From contig CM034613.1 in the NCBI GenBank assembly GCA_020091685.1, positions 139,177 through 203,176 on the forward strand: 64,000 nucleotides of DNA. Reading direction: 5' to 3'. The stretch's first letter is position 1. Every line of letters starts with the position of its first letter. Shown here piece by piece: positions 22,776 through 36,670 of this stretch. The stretch comes from Lutjanus erythropterus. Taxonomy: Eukaryota; Chordata; Actinopteri; Lutjaniformes; Lutjanidae. A program made the position numbers and the translations under genes. Below the pieces are notes generated by a model that was given only the letters and a program-made list of their open reading frames with translations, made no database searches and was not told where the DNA came from.

Positions 22776-23904
22776 GAGCCTTTAATCTGGATCAGAATTA
22801 TCCAGATTTTGTAATCCCCTTTTTTGCTACCTGAGATCAAACTGAGAATGTTGGTTTTGTCTTGGTTTTTCAAAGAATTGTCAGATAGAATAATTCTGAT
22901 CCAGATACCACAAAATCAGGGCTGCAGAATCTGGATTTGCAGTCTTTGGATCAGCCTCTATCTGGCGGTCATTAACACAAGCATGAAAATGTTGTGTTGA
23001 CTGTTTTGAGGCCATATTACCATTTTTACTGATCAAAATCCCTCAGTAAAATAATTCTTCACAGAGTGCCTCTCATTGACCATCCAGCTGGTCAGTCTGG
23101 TTGTAGAGCTTGCACTGTATTTAGGGGTAATGAATTCATAATTGAATGTGTAGAATAGGTTATTTTTCTTTCACTGTAATAAAGGATGTTAAAAATAGTG
23201 ACTCGCTATAAAGGACTGTTTGAATGAATGGCCAGTGGTGCCAGAATGTACCGGCATTGCTTGTTTTACTTCCTTTTGCAAGTCCTGTATTTTGAGAGAG
23301 ATATCATCAAACAGCACAAAGACAGTATGTATACATGTAAACACCAAAAGAGAAAAACAGATAAAAAAAAAATAAAGCCCAGATGTTTAACAAAATGAAA
23401 ATATTTGGGTACACAGTATAAGAAATCCTTGGCATGCTCTATACATATCAATATAAATAGCCATAGAATATCTGAGAATATACACAAGAATAAACTGTAC
23501 TAAAAATGTAAAGATATACAAGAGTAACATACAAGGATACGCTACATCAAGTATAAAAATACAAGTAGTATACCAGAACACTGTACAAAAATATAAAAAA
23601 TGTAAAATGATGATAACATTTATATACATAAGATAAGTGTGCAGTGAGGCTGAGAGATAAATTATGCAAAATAGGTGGTAGCAGTACAAGATGTACATTT
23701 AGCCATGACCATGGTGGTGAAAGTGCAATAAGAATCAGTGCAAAACACAGAAATCTGGTTGGACTGAAACTATATACTGTAAAACCCATTACAGAGAATT
23801 TGGAGTCTCTATTAGACAGAGGTGAGGGGTGAGTGTTTTACATTACACACTTCAACCAAATATATTGTTGTACACCAGCCATATGGCCCTAGGAATGAAA
23901 AAAT

Positions 23905-24000
23905 CAATAATAAGATAAGATAAGATAAGATAAGATAAGATAATATAAGATAAGATAAGATCAACTTTATTGATCCTACACTGAGGAAATTCATGTTACA
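23905..24000 (-). mobile_element. LINE-type 3' tail with GATAA microsatellite
   Basis: On the minus strand GAATTTCCTCAGTGTAGGAT is followed by CAATAAAGTTGATC and then a TTATC run. This is the usual tail of fish CR1/L2-type elements, whose last bases grow into a microsatellite. Nothing of the coding part was recognised. Confidence 0.55.
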
Positions 24001-24986
24001 GCAGCTCAACAAGAACAGGTGGAAAAAAGGCTTGAGTGATAATAGAATACTTTTTAAATATATGAGATAAATTATAAGAAAATACGTATATAAAACACTT
24101 AAGAAATGGGAAATATAAAGTGCAAAATTTGTCAAAGCTGTACACTCAAGACTATAAACACTATATACACCTTTCAGATATTTGAATGTATGGACAGATC
24201 TATGGGTAAAAATGGATAACTGTAGTTGTAGTACAAATGCAAAATGCATGTTGCCTAATAAAGGCAGATTAGATTACACTGAATAGTAGCAGCAAAGATT
24301 TCACACTGATGATTTATGACAGAAAAACAACAACAACAACAACAATAATAACTATGGTAATAATAATGATAATAGCTTTCCATGTGGTGCTAGAGAATGA
24401 TTATGAGTTCTACATTCTGTTGCTTTAAGATGAGGACGAAATTATAAGCCCCCCTATGAAAATTTTATTTTTCTTTAAGTATTTCCCAAATGCTGTTAAA
24501 CAGAGCAACAATTTTTTTAAAACAACTTTTCCAAACATCCTTGTTTTATTTTGGATGCTTATTTTATTTTACTTTGCACACAGAAATAAAATTATTTCAC
24601 AAAAACCAAAAACTACCAGGTCATAAAAAACCTCTGCCAAGCTTGTTCTGTACTGTGTGGCACTCTTTGAATTGATGATACGTCTCACTCCAGTTCTTGA
24701 CACTTGGAAACGATAACTTTGTAATAATTCTGTTGTTGTGTGCAAATAGTAATAATTTACGCTTTCTAAAGAAAACTAGTATGTTTAGAAATGTTATGTT
24801 GAAAATTCCTTGCTCTGTTAAAAAAGCACTTGGGGAAATTTTGAGAAAAACTTCTAATTCCATAGAGGAGCTTATAATTTTGTCCTCAACTGTATATCAA
24901 GTATAGACCACACAATGTCAGTTTGATGTATACTTAATCATGTTTGTGATGTAATGCCCCATAAGGCTTCAGTTCACCTCCTATAG

Positions 24987-25001
24987 CCAGTAGGTGGCGC
25001 T
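24987..25001 (+). promoter_or_regulatory. CTCF-like motif
   Basis: CCAGTAGGTGGCGCT fits the vertebrate CTCF core consensus CCASYAGRKGGCRSY at all 15 positions. It lies about 450 bases before the mpdu1 start codon and points toward the gene. Occupancy cannot be told from sequence, and such motifs can also be carried by repeats. Confidence 0.55.
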
Positions 25002-25263
25002 GTGAATCAGTAGATGTCTTCAGGCCCGTAGGGACAGGGCAGGACCGTAGAAGACTGTCAGATCTCATTGGCATTGGACAATGTACAGTCAAGTTACAAC
25101 AACTTCCTGTTTCATGGCAATGAAACTAGAAGAGAGGGAAGTGTCGTAACATCACCTTTGATGAAGAAAGACTTTTGAGAAAACACACTTCAGACGTACT
25201 GACTGATTTTTCCAAAAAGTTTTCAGAAATGCAAATCCAAATAGCATGATGTTGCTTTTTAAA

Positions 25264-25333
25264 TTTAAATAATAATAATAATAATAATAATTAATAATAA
25301 TAATAATAATAAGAAGAAGAAGAAGAAGAAGAA
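25264..25333. repeat. AAT then AAG microsatellite
   Basis: AATAATAAT repeats pass into AAGAAGAAG repeats just upstream of the mpdu1 first exon. Confidence 0.9.
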
Positions 25334-25447
25334 TGACAGCAGCAGTAGTGGTGGCGTTGAAGCAGCGGAACCTTTGTATTATCATGTGAACTGGTGGGGC
25401 TCTTTATCTGTTACACACTGGACGGCAACGTCACACTAATCTCCACA

Positions 25448-27114
25448 ATGGCGGAGAAAACAGAGAGCTCGTCCTTTATGGATCCTTTTAAAGGACTTTT
25501 GATGACATATTTTATGCCCGAATCATGTTACGATGAGTTCTTCCTCAACTTCAACTTCCTGGACGGTGAGAATGTGATTCGAGTTCAAACCGGAAGTTCA
25601 GAACATGTTCTGTACGATGTGGAACGCTGTGCTGAGAACTAACTACCTCCATTTATTTTAAGTCCACTTTAGGTTTAAAACGAGGAGACAGTTTGGTTTG
25701 TCTGGGTCTTATAGTATGAACGACAGATTCAAAATGCTCAGTGCTCATTTAAAATGTGTCAGTTGCCTACAGACAAACACTGGCACCTCATTTGACAGCA
25801 GTCTCTCTCTTTATTGCCTAATATTTATAAACTTTTAATGTCTGCATGGATCATGTTGACTGTCAGGTTCAGTTAACTTCTGGGGGAAATGATGGTTTCC
25901 GAGCCACGTTTCCACAGATCAAACACACCGAGCAGTGTTAACTTAAGGAGACCTGAGGGGAATATTTCCTGCCTACATCCAGTGACCCCTGATTGGTTTG
26001 ATGTTTTCCAGCCCAATAATGGATGAAAATGTGCCTGGATTTACAGTATTGTGGTGCATTATACGTTTTCGGTGTGACATAATAATAAAACAATGATTCA
26101 GGTGTTCACAAATGTGCTAGAATGCAGATAACAGGTTTCATCATACAGTGCAGTGACCTCTGCATTCAAAATAAAGAAAAATTAAGGAGCAGCTTAAACA
26201 AACAAACAAAGAAGAAGAAATCATTTACCAAACATAAACTGCAGCACACCTTCCAGCAGTGGTTCTCAGTGATGTGGATGACCAGGGGAGAAACATAGAG
26301 CGAAACAGAGTTGAATTCTGATGATTTAGGTCAAAAAAATAAACAAGCTTGCTGATCTTTATTTTGCTACAATATTTTAAATCTGTTGCTGCCTTGATTA
26401 CTGTGAATGATTGATAATAGTGATGTGGCGGGGGGGTGCAAACTTTTTTTGGCTTCTGACAGGGGTAATGTGGGAACCACTCCCTTACAGTATGCCAACT
26501 TAAAGTGTAAACTTAAGTACACACAGTCCCACACTCTCTAAAATCCAAACAAATAATGATGTTGTAATTTTGAAGGCATCAAGGTTTCTGCTACAATGAA
26601 AATACAGATTTGCAGAAATACTACAGCTTGTGTGGCTGGCCTAAAGACGGTAACTCATTTCTCCTCTCAGCTGAATGAATAAAAGTCATGTTTGGGCTGA
26701 ACAATGTAGAAAAAAAAATCCTGTAGTGATTATTTTAACAGATGTTGCAATATGATTCATAATAGAAATGTTTTCTTACATTTGGAGAAGACGATTCTGC
26801 AGCTCTACAGTTCTTCATGATAATGCTGTTTTGTCAAACTTTTGGCCTTTATCCATTTATTTTTGCATAACTAAAGGAATACAATTAATGAATATAATCT
26901 TGCCAAAGCCCATTTTAAGCTGCACAACACAAACCAAAACTGAAATGTTTCTCACTGTGAGTCAACAGCCAAGGGTCAGTGTTAACTGCAGTGCTGTGAA
27001 AAGCACATCCCGTGTGTTGACTGAAATACCACGCAGATACTTTGGACTGAAAAACGACTCAAGAGTTTATTTTCTGATCCTGTCTTGCTTTCGGTTCTCT
27101 GACTGATTTGATTT

Positions 27115-27172
<58 letters not shown>

Positions 27173-30100
27173 AATATACATAGTTTGATGTGATCTATGA
27201 CAGCCAGTTAATCCGTGCTTTTTCTGTGTTTTGTCGCAGTGCCATGTCTGAAGATTGTACTGAGCAAATGCCTGGGGATTGGCATCATCCTGGGATCAGT
27301 GTTGGGTAAAACACCTCCCCACCTCTTCTCTTTACAACTGCCTGTATTTAGACAATTGTCAGATTTTAGAATTAAAATAAAATTCATATAGATTTTAATC
27401 AATTTTTCTCATTTATTATTAATTAGTTTATGAAAATTTGTAGAAAGGTTTGTTTAGAAAATGGATGGGCGCACTGCCAAAAAAAGTTTGTTTGTTTGTT
27501 TTAGGGCCCAACCAATACTGGATTTTGGGGAACAATTCCAATATTAGGAAGTAGAAAAAAAATCTGATTTCAATATATCAGCTGATATTCTTTATACAGA
27601 ATGTAACAGTGTGTACAGTATATAGAATATAAACATATTTTTGCAATTAATTTTTGCATATCTGACAAAGATACATAATGGAGGCAGGATATTTTATAGG
27701 TTATCAACAGCTCTTATTGTCCAAAATGATATCAGATAGCTGGACTATGAAGGAAGATCAACACAGCCAAGCTTTCTTTGTATGAGCTGCTCAACAAAAC
27801 CCAAAACCCCAGTCAGAGATAACAGGTATCACAACAGTGGTTATCAAATTGTTTTGTTAACTTGTTGTTATAATGGAGAGCAATGGGGAATATAAAAAGA
27901 GAGAGGAGAGAGGAATGCTGGTAGAAATTTACTAATTGATTGAATTAATTCATTTATTTCCATGACAACTGCACATTATGAAATCAAATTTAAACATGAT
28001 GCTGTTGATCTCATGCTGTCCCATAATGAAGGAGACATGGAAATCACTTTAGTTCTTGGCCAAATCAAAGTAAAATGAATGTAAGTGGTTAGAAAATTGA
28101 TTAGTCACTCCTACTTATCACAGAAAAAAAACCTTCAATCAGTGTTTTTAGCTGCAATATCAGCAGTGTGAAATGGACTTGGCCGCAAATCAGGATGAAG
28201 CTTACAAACAAAGTTTCTCTTGCTGCTACATTTATTATTCTAGTTTGTAGATGATCTGCTGTGTAAACGGGTTCCCATGAGGTTTCCATGACATCACAAT
28301 GCATTTAGTTGCTGCTAGTTGCTGGTTTCATTCAATGAGTTTATGAACGTACAGCTCAGCAACTTTGTATATATGTATAACATCTTCCCACAGTTTGGAA
28401 TATCATCAGGAAAAATAAGAAAAATAAGTTTAAGAAAAATCTGAAACCTGCTCCCATCCATGTGTGGAGCATCAGTTACTATGGTGATGTAGTCAGGTTA
28501 AAAGAGAGACACCCTCATGACCTCTGCTCACTGAAATGCTCACTTACATTTTTAATAATTATAAATAACTATAAATTTAAAAAACACAAATGGAACAAAA
28601 AATACACTGTATGTTAAAGTTGACTTAAGGATCAAATAGCTATATAATGCTGCCTATAAAACAAAGAAAAAAATCTGCATTGTCTTCTATTTTAACAAAA
28701 AGGTTTCACAAAGGTGCATATTAGGCAACATATATGTAGATACAAAGGTACAGGTATGCAGGTACAAAAGGTGTAAACTGCTGAATGTTTACATGAAGTC
28801 TCCACCCTCTCATCCACAGTCAAACTGCCTCAGATCTTAAAGCTGATAGGAGCAAAGAGCGCTGAGGGGCTGAGCTTCAAGTCTGTGCTGCTCGAGCTGC
28901 TGGCCATCACAGGAACAATGGCCTACAGCATTGCCAACAAGTTCCCTTTCAGGTTGAGTCATATTCAAATCAACTTCTGAATCACTCTGGTTCTGCAGTT
29001 CTACTGTAGTGATTGCTGTCCAACTAGATGCAGTTCTCCATATGTTTGTGTCATATCCTGAGTAACATGCTGAATGTTCCCTCAGTGCCTGGGGTGAGGC
29101 TCTGTTCCTCATGCTGCAGACAGTCACCATTGGCTTCCTCATTCAGCACTACGGAGGAAGAACCAGCAGAGGTGAGACTGCACACTCAGGAATCACTGCT
29201 GGTCAGCAGACCAACACTGATCAATCAATATCTCATCGGTTAGTGGCGATAGGTGTGGACCAAAATATCAATACTGTGTGTCGGGCTGGGTGACGTATCA
29301 GTATTATTTCATATTGTGATCTGAAACTATGTGTTGTCTTAGATTTTGGATATGGTTATATTGGTTATACATATGGTTATATTGTGATGTGGAATAAGTG
29401 TCGGCTTTCTCTGCTTTTTTAAAGCTGTATTACAGTGACAACTCAGAACTGACTGTTCTGCTGTTTCATTATTTGTTTTTACCCACTCAGTTATTATATC
29501 CACATTACTGATAATTATTATTGATAATCTCAATGTGTTAACTGGGGATGTTCATGATTAATCATTCAATCATCATCAAGCAAAAGCGTTGGCAACCACC
29601 ATCCCAGATGACAAAACAATTTGAAAAGTAAACTAGAAAATGGAAAGTACATTGAAGCTGTAACCAGAAAACTGTACACAAAATTTAGTTTATGCCTTTC
29701 CTTAAATAAAAAATGAAGGAACAAGAGTGTGTCAGAAATGGTTTCTGACAATTGCTTCCATTTTGGATTTTGTGCCAAAATTCATAAACTCTGCTGCAAC
29801 AAATCCTTCGATTTACAATCTCTCTCAGTCTCTTTAGGCTCGTTTTGACACTACAGGCATGTTAAAAGAAATAAAAACCTGGAGATGTACAAAACTCAAT
29901 GAATGAACATGGCAGACCAACGTAACTGAAATGTTCCCAAATGTGGATACAAGTCAGAGAAAGTGTGAAATGTAATAAGTCATGACAAAGACAGGACAAG
30001 TCCTCGCTTAATTTAAGGTCCATCGTGTTAAAGTGAACTTGGCTGTGAATTCTGCACAATCTTGCAATTTTGTAATTTCAGCACAACTTTTTCATAAATT

Positions 30101-31559
30101 TGACCAAACATGATAGCTTCCTGCAGTTCCACCAGTCACAGCAGTTCTTCATGTTTTATTGTTTTTTTTGTATTTTTATTTTTTATTTTGTCACATATAA
30201 CTGAAAAACTTATCACAATAAGTCTATATCTATCAATATTGATAATTATTGATCATGTTGTGTATTCCAAGGGCTGGACACAGCTGAGGTGATTAAAATG
30301 AGTAAATATCACAAAATTTTTGACCAAATACCTTGATATCATGGCAGTATTGTAGGAATCTCATATCATGATACGTTATAATATCGGTATATTGCTCAGC
30401 CCTAGTTCTACATATTTAAAAATATACATCATTTAATTTTGTGCTTTCTTGAGTTTGAGCTCCAAAAAGATTCTTTGTGAAATACCCCCTAGGTGCAATT
30501 CTTCATTTACGAATACAGCAGATTTTATTAGAAGTTTTGGAATCTCAAGCCTTTTTTGGTAAGGTTACTCGGAAGACTTAGAACATAAGATGGTTTTAAG
30601 GTTTTATTTATCCCATTTTATTCTCACTCATTTTCACTTGCTCTCACAGCAGTATTGGAACATCTCTGGTGTAAACTGGCTATAACACAGCCCATGTGCC
30701 CATGTTTTTAAATCGTGAGAATAAATCCAGAAAAGCTTCAGTCTGGATTCAATCTGAAAGAAATTCTTTTATTGGTCTGATATTGTCCCTCAGATCAGCA
30801 CCAGTCTGTGTCTTCTCTCCCAGGTCTGCTGTTCCTGGTGCTGTATTTTGGCCTGCTGGTCCTCCTGCTGTCCCCTGTCACTCCTCTCTCTGTGGTGACT
30901 TTCATGCAGGCCTCTAACATGCCAGCCATCATCATCGGCAGGGTAGGTCAAACAACACAAACCTAACAAATCTATATTACAGTATAGTGCAGATACTTTA
31001 CATATTATTGTTGATGGCAGTAAAAAGTCTGAATTAAAATGTATTTTATGATGTTGTGTAAGCTTGGGTGGTGTATTTATATTTTCATACCTTACACACA
31101 TTTACACAGTTATATGGTATTATAATGGTATTATTATTAAAACTTTGTGTGCTGCGCACTACAGTACCTCATGTCTCATGCAATACAGGGATCAGCAACC
31201 TTTACTTTAAAAAGTCAAAATCTGTCTGGAGACGCAGCTATTTGCATCAAGACTTTTTTTTTCTCAGATTTTTTTAGCTAGCCGATGGAGAATTAAGACT
31301 CTCCACTGGCAAAATTTAGAGTAAAAGCCAAATCATGGACATATGATGTGCATTTTAGACTTTTTTTCCATTTGGTGTATAGGCTGCACATTTTTACAAC
31401 AGGAGAATGTCACTTAAAAGCGTACAACAATACTTGGAAATAAAAAGGATGTTATACTATAATACCTTTATCTCGCCCAAGCCTAATGTTGTTCTCCAAT
31501 GACTTGTTAAGTGTTTGTCTGTTTCAAAATCAAATCACATCAGAACACACACACACACA

Positions 31560-31606
<47 letters not shown>

Positions 31607-31786
31607 CATCTGCGTATTATCATATAGAAAAGATGCTCCATGTAGCTCAGTATTCTGATCTCATTCAGAAGTTTCCATCAATGTGCACAGTAATCCTGTG
31701 ATTGATGTCTGTTTCCATGGTTACAGTACACAGACCAGAACATGAACTAACGCAGAAGGATTTTCCATGTTGCAGATTCATGAACA

Positions 31787-31840
<54 letters not shown>

Positions 31841-34800
31841 TGAGCGCAGGAGAGACTGACGGTGTGTGTGTCTGTCTCAGCTGATCCAAGCAGCCGCTAA
31901 CTTCCGTAATGGACACACTGGCCAGCTGTCTGCCATCTCTGTCTTCTTGCTGTTTGCTGGATCCCTCGCCAGGATCTTCACCTCACTGCAGGTAAGTGTG
32001 TGTCTGTGTGTGTGTGTAATATGACTGAATGATGACATTTTAGAAATGATGAATTTCTACTCTTCATGTGCTACAAATGCACACATATAATAGAATAAAT
32101 AAAGGGACCCTCCCACATGAGGGGTGGAGGTAAAAAATATGAACTGTGGAGGTGGTGAAAATGCCTGTAAACTGAAAAATAAAGAAGTAAATTATAACCA
32201 CGCCTGACAACTAACTGGTTGACTTTTTACCTCTCACCTTGCCAGCCTGACCTGCCTTTTCAAATCAATTAAGTCATCACTCTATTTTTTAATTGACATA
32301 CATTTTTTTATCACTTCCATTTTCAGTTATTTTGTGTTTCTCACACCTGAGGCTGCTTTCCTTAAATGATAAAAGGTAATTTTTTGTTTTGAAAGATAAA
32401 TAATGAATTCAAGATGGTGAAAATGTTAAAACATGACTCTTGTTTACAGTCACATCACGACTGTTTTAACCTAATTTACTGAATCAAATCATTCAGTTTT
32501 TTCTCTTTACATCCATTTTCCTCCTCTATTTTCCAACATGCATTTTCATCACTTCCATTATTATTAATATTATTATTAATTTTTGTTACTATCACCCCTC
32601 ATTCTCCCACACTCACCAGAATATGGTAGTAGTGTGAACCTTATACCTCAGAGCAGAGAAGATATATACAACTCCATCTTCACTGTGGAGCTCTTGAGTT
32701 CTTTTGTACTGAACAATGAACACTGTGACACATAGTAAAATTATTTAAGATTTATCATCTGGACATTTATTTATTAGGATGGAAAATCAAAGTAAAAAAG
32801 GCATTCATTTTTATTTTAATAGCACATGTACATCCCACAGATGAGATAACAGAAGCCACAGCACTATTGACATGCAGCTCGGTTTTCTTCTGACTGAAGA
32901 CAAAACTTCTGGATCAACAAAACTCACACAACAGACGTGACATCTGTTTTTTCTTTTTTCCCCTCATCTGCTGCACCCAGCTCACATGTCATGTCATGTT
33001 GTGTCTCTGACTGTTGTACATCAACCATGAAAGGAGTAGCTACAAACATCATTTACCAGATTAGTTCAGTCTAAACTGGTATAGTCAGGGTTTGAATTAC
33101 ATAGAGGCTTTCAGGGAGCCCTGTTTTCCAGTATGCACTGCTTCTACATGCCTGCGTGCACATGGAAGTGTGCAGCAGTGCTGGTAATTGCAGGAATACT
33201 CAAAACACATTCTAGTGTTACTACTACAGACGGTTAATGCTGTCAGTAACATTTCATAGATGCTGAATAACAACAACACAAGACTACTGTTTCAAATCCA
33301 AAAAATGGACCCAATCAGGTAAAAAATGAAACAAAGTAAATAGAATAAACCCAATCATAAAAGCAGCAGTGGGACACAGGAAATGTTTTTCTGCTCCTCA
33401 TATTCAAGAATCACACATCACACGGTGAAACCAATAAAGCTGAACATTTGTTAAACATTGTTTAGCAAACTTGCGCTTTTTAACTACAGATAAATAAAGA
33501 AATGTTTTGCACTCTTTAGGACTCTTATATAGCCTTGTATCAGGTATCAACATCATCATCTAATATTTGTGAATGTACACTAATGTGAGAAAGTTCTTGA
33601 GTAAAAGTTTGTTTTTACAGAGACAAATGTTTGGAAATTGGACTGTAATAAGAGAATCACCACATTTTTTATATATTTCAGGACTCTTAATGTACAGAAA
33701 ATAAAATAGAACTTAAAAGTGGACAATGATTTAGAGCTCCCCTAAATGTCTCAGAGGAGGCTTTCAGGAGAGCTGAGGTCCCCTCAGCTTCACTCTGATT
33801 CAAACCATGGGTAGAGTGAATACTTATTCACTTAACTGCCCCGCCCTCACAGATGGAACAATCCAGAGTTCAACATGAATGTCTTTTTAATTACAGTACA
33901 AAGATCAAAGGTCTGAAATCTGCTTGCCCTAATGCAGTTTTTACTTACTTGACTTACTTCACAAATTGCTTCATTTATTTGTCAAATAATAAAGTAACTA
34001 GTGGAAGTAACTCATGTTATACAAAATCACCAAATGTACAAAGTACACTGGAGTTTGAGAGAAAAGTTTAAAGAGACTAACTTCACTGGTTAAAAGGTTA
34101 AATGTAAGAATTATGTACAAATGATAACACTATATACAAATAACAATACTATAATTATGAATAAAATAGGAATAGTAAAGTACAGAACAAGTTAAGAGTA
34201 ATAATATAGAAGAAGTTAAGTATGTTACACTGCTGCACGTTATATATGGTTAGGGACAGGCATCAACAAGTGGTTCCACTTAAGAACCAGTTCAAAAATT
34301 ATGATTCCATTGACATCATTTAGGAATTGTAGTTTTGATTCAGCTATCGATTCCCATGCTAAATAAACTTGTGCATATGCAAGTATTTTTGGTCCTCATA
34401 TACTGCCACACTGTCCTTCTCTCTGAAGTTTAAGTCAAAATGAAGCATTACCTCTATTTCCTAAAATGTTTTCCATGTGCTGGGAGCAACAGGTTGTACA
34501 TCTGCAGCACAACCCCAGCTGGAGTGAAATGTCCCAGACCCCACACTCATGATGTCAACTAAAACATCTGTAAACTAGCACAAACATGACAGTTACCAAC
34601 ATAAACCACCATTTAGTGAACAAACACATCACAAACACTAACAGAAAGTAACAATTGTACATTAAAAACACCAACAAAATCTTTGTGCTTTGGAATATAA
34701 AATAGTAAAGTCAAACTCTCTGCAATGCATCATGGGCATTATGCAAAAGGTGCCTTAGCATTGTATCTGCAGAGATATGAACCTCACACGCCTGCTGCTG

Positions 34801-35457
34801 GCTCTCGTTCTTTATTACTTTTATTTAAGTTTTATCTTCCTTTCACTCAAACTTGCAGCAAACTGCAATTTAGTTTTTTGCAGGTCATCTAATGCCATGC
34901 AGCTAAACTCCTATTACCAGGGTAAATGAAATATTCGCTTGTGCTTCAGCTTATAAACTTTGTCTATCTGTTGCCGTTTTCTTCTCACTGCAAATCCGCA
35001 GCTCTTAACAGGATGAGAAGGACATGAGATGGCTCACTCCTGAGCTACTTCCATCAACAGCCCAAATCAAAATAAGTTGTTTAGTTCTTTTTTACTAAAT
35101 CCAGCAACCCACTTGCCCTATAAGGCAAGTGAGTTGCTAGATTTACAAGCCTGACGTGTCATTTTACTTGCCCCAGGCAAGCTAACTTAAACATTCTTGT
35201 TTGCTACTTTATCTCAGTCCACCCTGGTTCATGTGAGCCGGAAAAGTTCACGCTGAAAAATATACAATAACTTTCTTGAGTCGACATGAGTATCTTGTTT
35301 TGAACATGTTGTGTTCTTGCAGGAAACTGGAGACTCACTGATGGCTCTCACCTATGTCATCTCCTCCGCCTGTAACGGCATCATCGCACTGCAGGTTCTC
35401 TACTACTGGAACAGCTCCCCGGAGCGCAAAAAGAAGAAGAAGAAGAAGAAAGAGTAG
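25448..35457 (+). CDS. mpdu1: Mannose-P-dolichol utilization defect 1 protein (MPDU1), 7 exons
   Basis: Coding exons are 25448-25565, 27240-27305, 28820-28952, 29086-29171, 30824-30942, 31881-31991 and 35323-35457. All have GT-AG introns and matching phases. The spliced frame is 768 bases, 255 residues (human MPDU1: 247). Residues follow the human protein closely: VPCLKI, VKLPQ (PQ-loop 1, about residue 62), [62 protein letters not shown]. It is a multi-pass ER membrane protein with two PQ-loop repeats. The family is needed for use of dolichol-phosphate mannose and glucose in N-glycan, GPI-anchor and C-mannose assembly. The C-terminus ends KKKE, fitting a KKxx ER-retrieval signal. The start is the first in-frame ATG, in good context (CACAATGG). 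The copy looks intact. Whether it is the a or b fish copy cannot be told. Confidence 0.96.
27112..27172 (+). repeat. (TG)n microsatellite, mpdu1 intron 1
   Basis: A nearly pure TG run of about 50 bases ends some 70 bases before exon 2. Confidence 0.95.
31543..31604 (+). repeat. (CA)n microsatellite, mpdu1 intron 5
   Basis: A CA run with one AG interruption lies in intron 5. Confidence 0.95.
31789..31839 (+). repeat. A-run plus (CA)n, mpdu1 intron 5
   Basis: About 16 A bases are followed directly by a CA run, ending some 40 bases before exon 6. The pyrimidine-poor stretch leaves only a short tract (GTCTGTCTCAG) as acceptor. Confidence 0.9.
35103..35138 (+). other. Near-perfect hairpin in mpdu1 intron 6
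   Basis: AGCAAC-C-CACTTGCC pairs with GGCAAGTG-A-GTTGCT around a six-base CTATAA loop. That gives 14 pairs with one mismatch. It lies about 185 bases before exon 7. Confidence 0.6.
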
Positions 35458-36670
35458 GCAAAGGACAGTTGTTAAGCTTCGATCATAGCGAAACAGTTTT
35501 CTTTCCATACCCCACTGCAGCCTCTCTCACAGAGGCGTCCTCAAAACTTGAAAGAACACAGGGAAATGCATGTACGGAGCCACTGGGACGTGTGGGACAT
35601 CAAATCTGCTGGACAAACACTCGACCTGAAGTGTGAGCATAACATGCCGTGCAGATCTTTGTTGGTGGTGTTTAGCTGTGAGCAAAGCTGCTGGCTTCAG
35701 TCTCCCACTGTGCAGTACATAATTCTTACATTCCTCATGTTCCTGTTCTCCACTGTTGTGTTAAAATGTTTGGAAACGGTTTGTGCACTTGTTCATTTTT
35801 CATATCCAGGGCCTCTGATTACAGTTCTAATCATCAAGATAATTTTTCCAAATGTTTTTTTTTTAGAAGTTTTGATTTGGTACACATGTAAAGAATGATT
35901 TGTTGTTTTATCATTTCACATAAACATGATTCCACACTAGCTCCTACAACTGCCTGTCGTCTGTATTTGGTGACATTATAGGGTGATGTTATTGCTATGA
36001 TGATGATGCTATCATCAAGAGTCAAGTTTGCACATTTTTACATTTATACATTATGATGCAGAATTCAACTTTTTTGTAAACCTATGAAATATCTTGAATG
36101 ATGTTTCAGATTTAAACTAGATGAATAGTATACAGTCAGGCTTCCAGCTCCTGAGTTAGGCACAGTGGCACTTTGAACTAAATGCTAACATTAGCATGCT
36201 AACCCAAAAAATAACCTTTTTTTGTTGTTGCAACTTTCACTCTTTGCAATTGCAACATCACAACTTCCTGGAGGAACTGATGAGAACAACAATTTTTGAA
36301 TTGTGAAATTGTTGCAGTATTGAGGCAGAGCACTGCAGTCTGCAGAAGTCTGAGCTACAACACAATCCTTCTGCACACCATCCAACTACCTCCACTGAAA
36401 GTGTTTGTTTTGCAGCCTAAAATATCTGATTTCACAGCAGCTTTTCAAGAAAATTGTCATGCATGTTATGATGCTCTTAGATGTTTTTTGCAAAGAAATT
36501 GCAGGAACCAGTAAAAAATTGTAAAAAAAAAATTTTTGTATAATTTTGTATAATTAATTGATAATCAAAGGCAACTTGTTCCAGGGCGAATGAAGCCACA
36601 CTCTGTTCTGAGTGTTCTATCTAAGCTCACCAAAAAGGCTCAAGATTTCTAATAAAATATGCTTTAAATG
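35458..36670 (+). other. mpdu1: mpdu1 3' UTR and poly(A) signal
   Basis: An AATAAA lies at 36651-36656, about 1.2 kb after the stop, and is the clearest candidate poly(A) signal on this strand here. Earlier weaker signals are possible. The segment contains no other recognisable gene. Its last third includes the first copy of a 150-base repeat. Confidence 0.5.

Larger units (their letters stand above)
22183..25440. other. Upstream flank of mpdu1, no gene seen
   Basis: About 3.2 kb of AT-rich DNA. It holds the SINE fragment at 22700-22775, a (TAAGA)n microsatellite with a LINE-type 3' tail near 23900-24000, a CTCF-like motif at 24987 and an AAT/AAG microsatellite just before mpdu1. Long minus-strand frames at 23.3-24.2 kb are low-complexity and not credible genes. 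Confidence 0.6.

Noticed and set aside
25394-25447. Upstream in-frame extension of mpdu1
   Set aside because: It would need a GTG start. The first ATG at 25448 has good context and gives a length matching the family.
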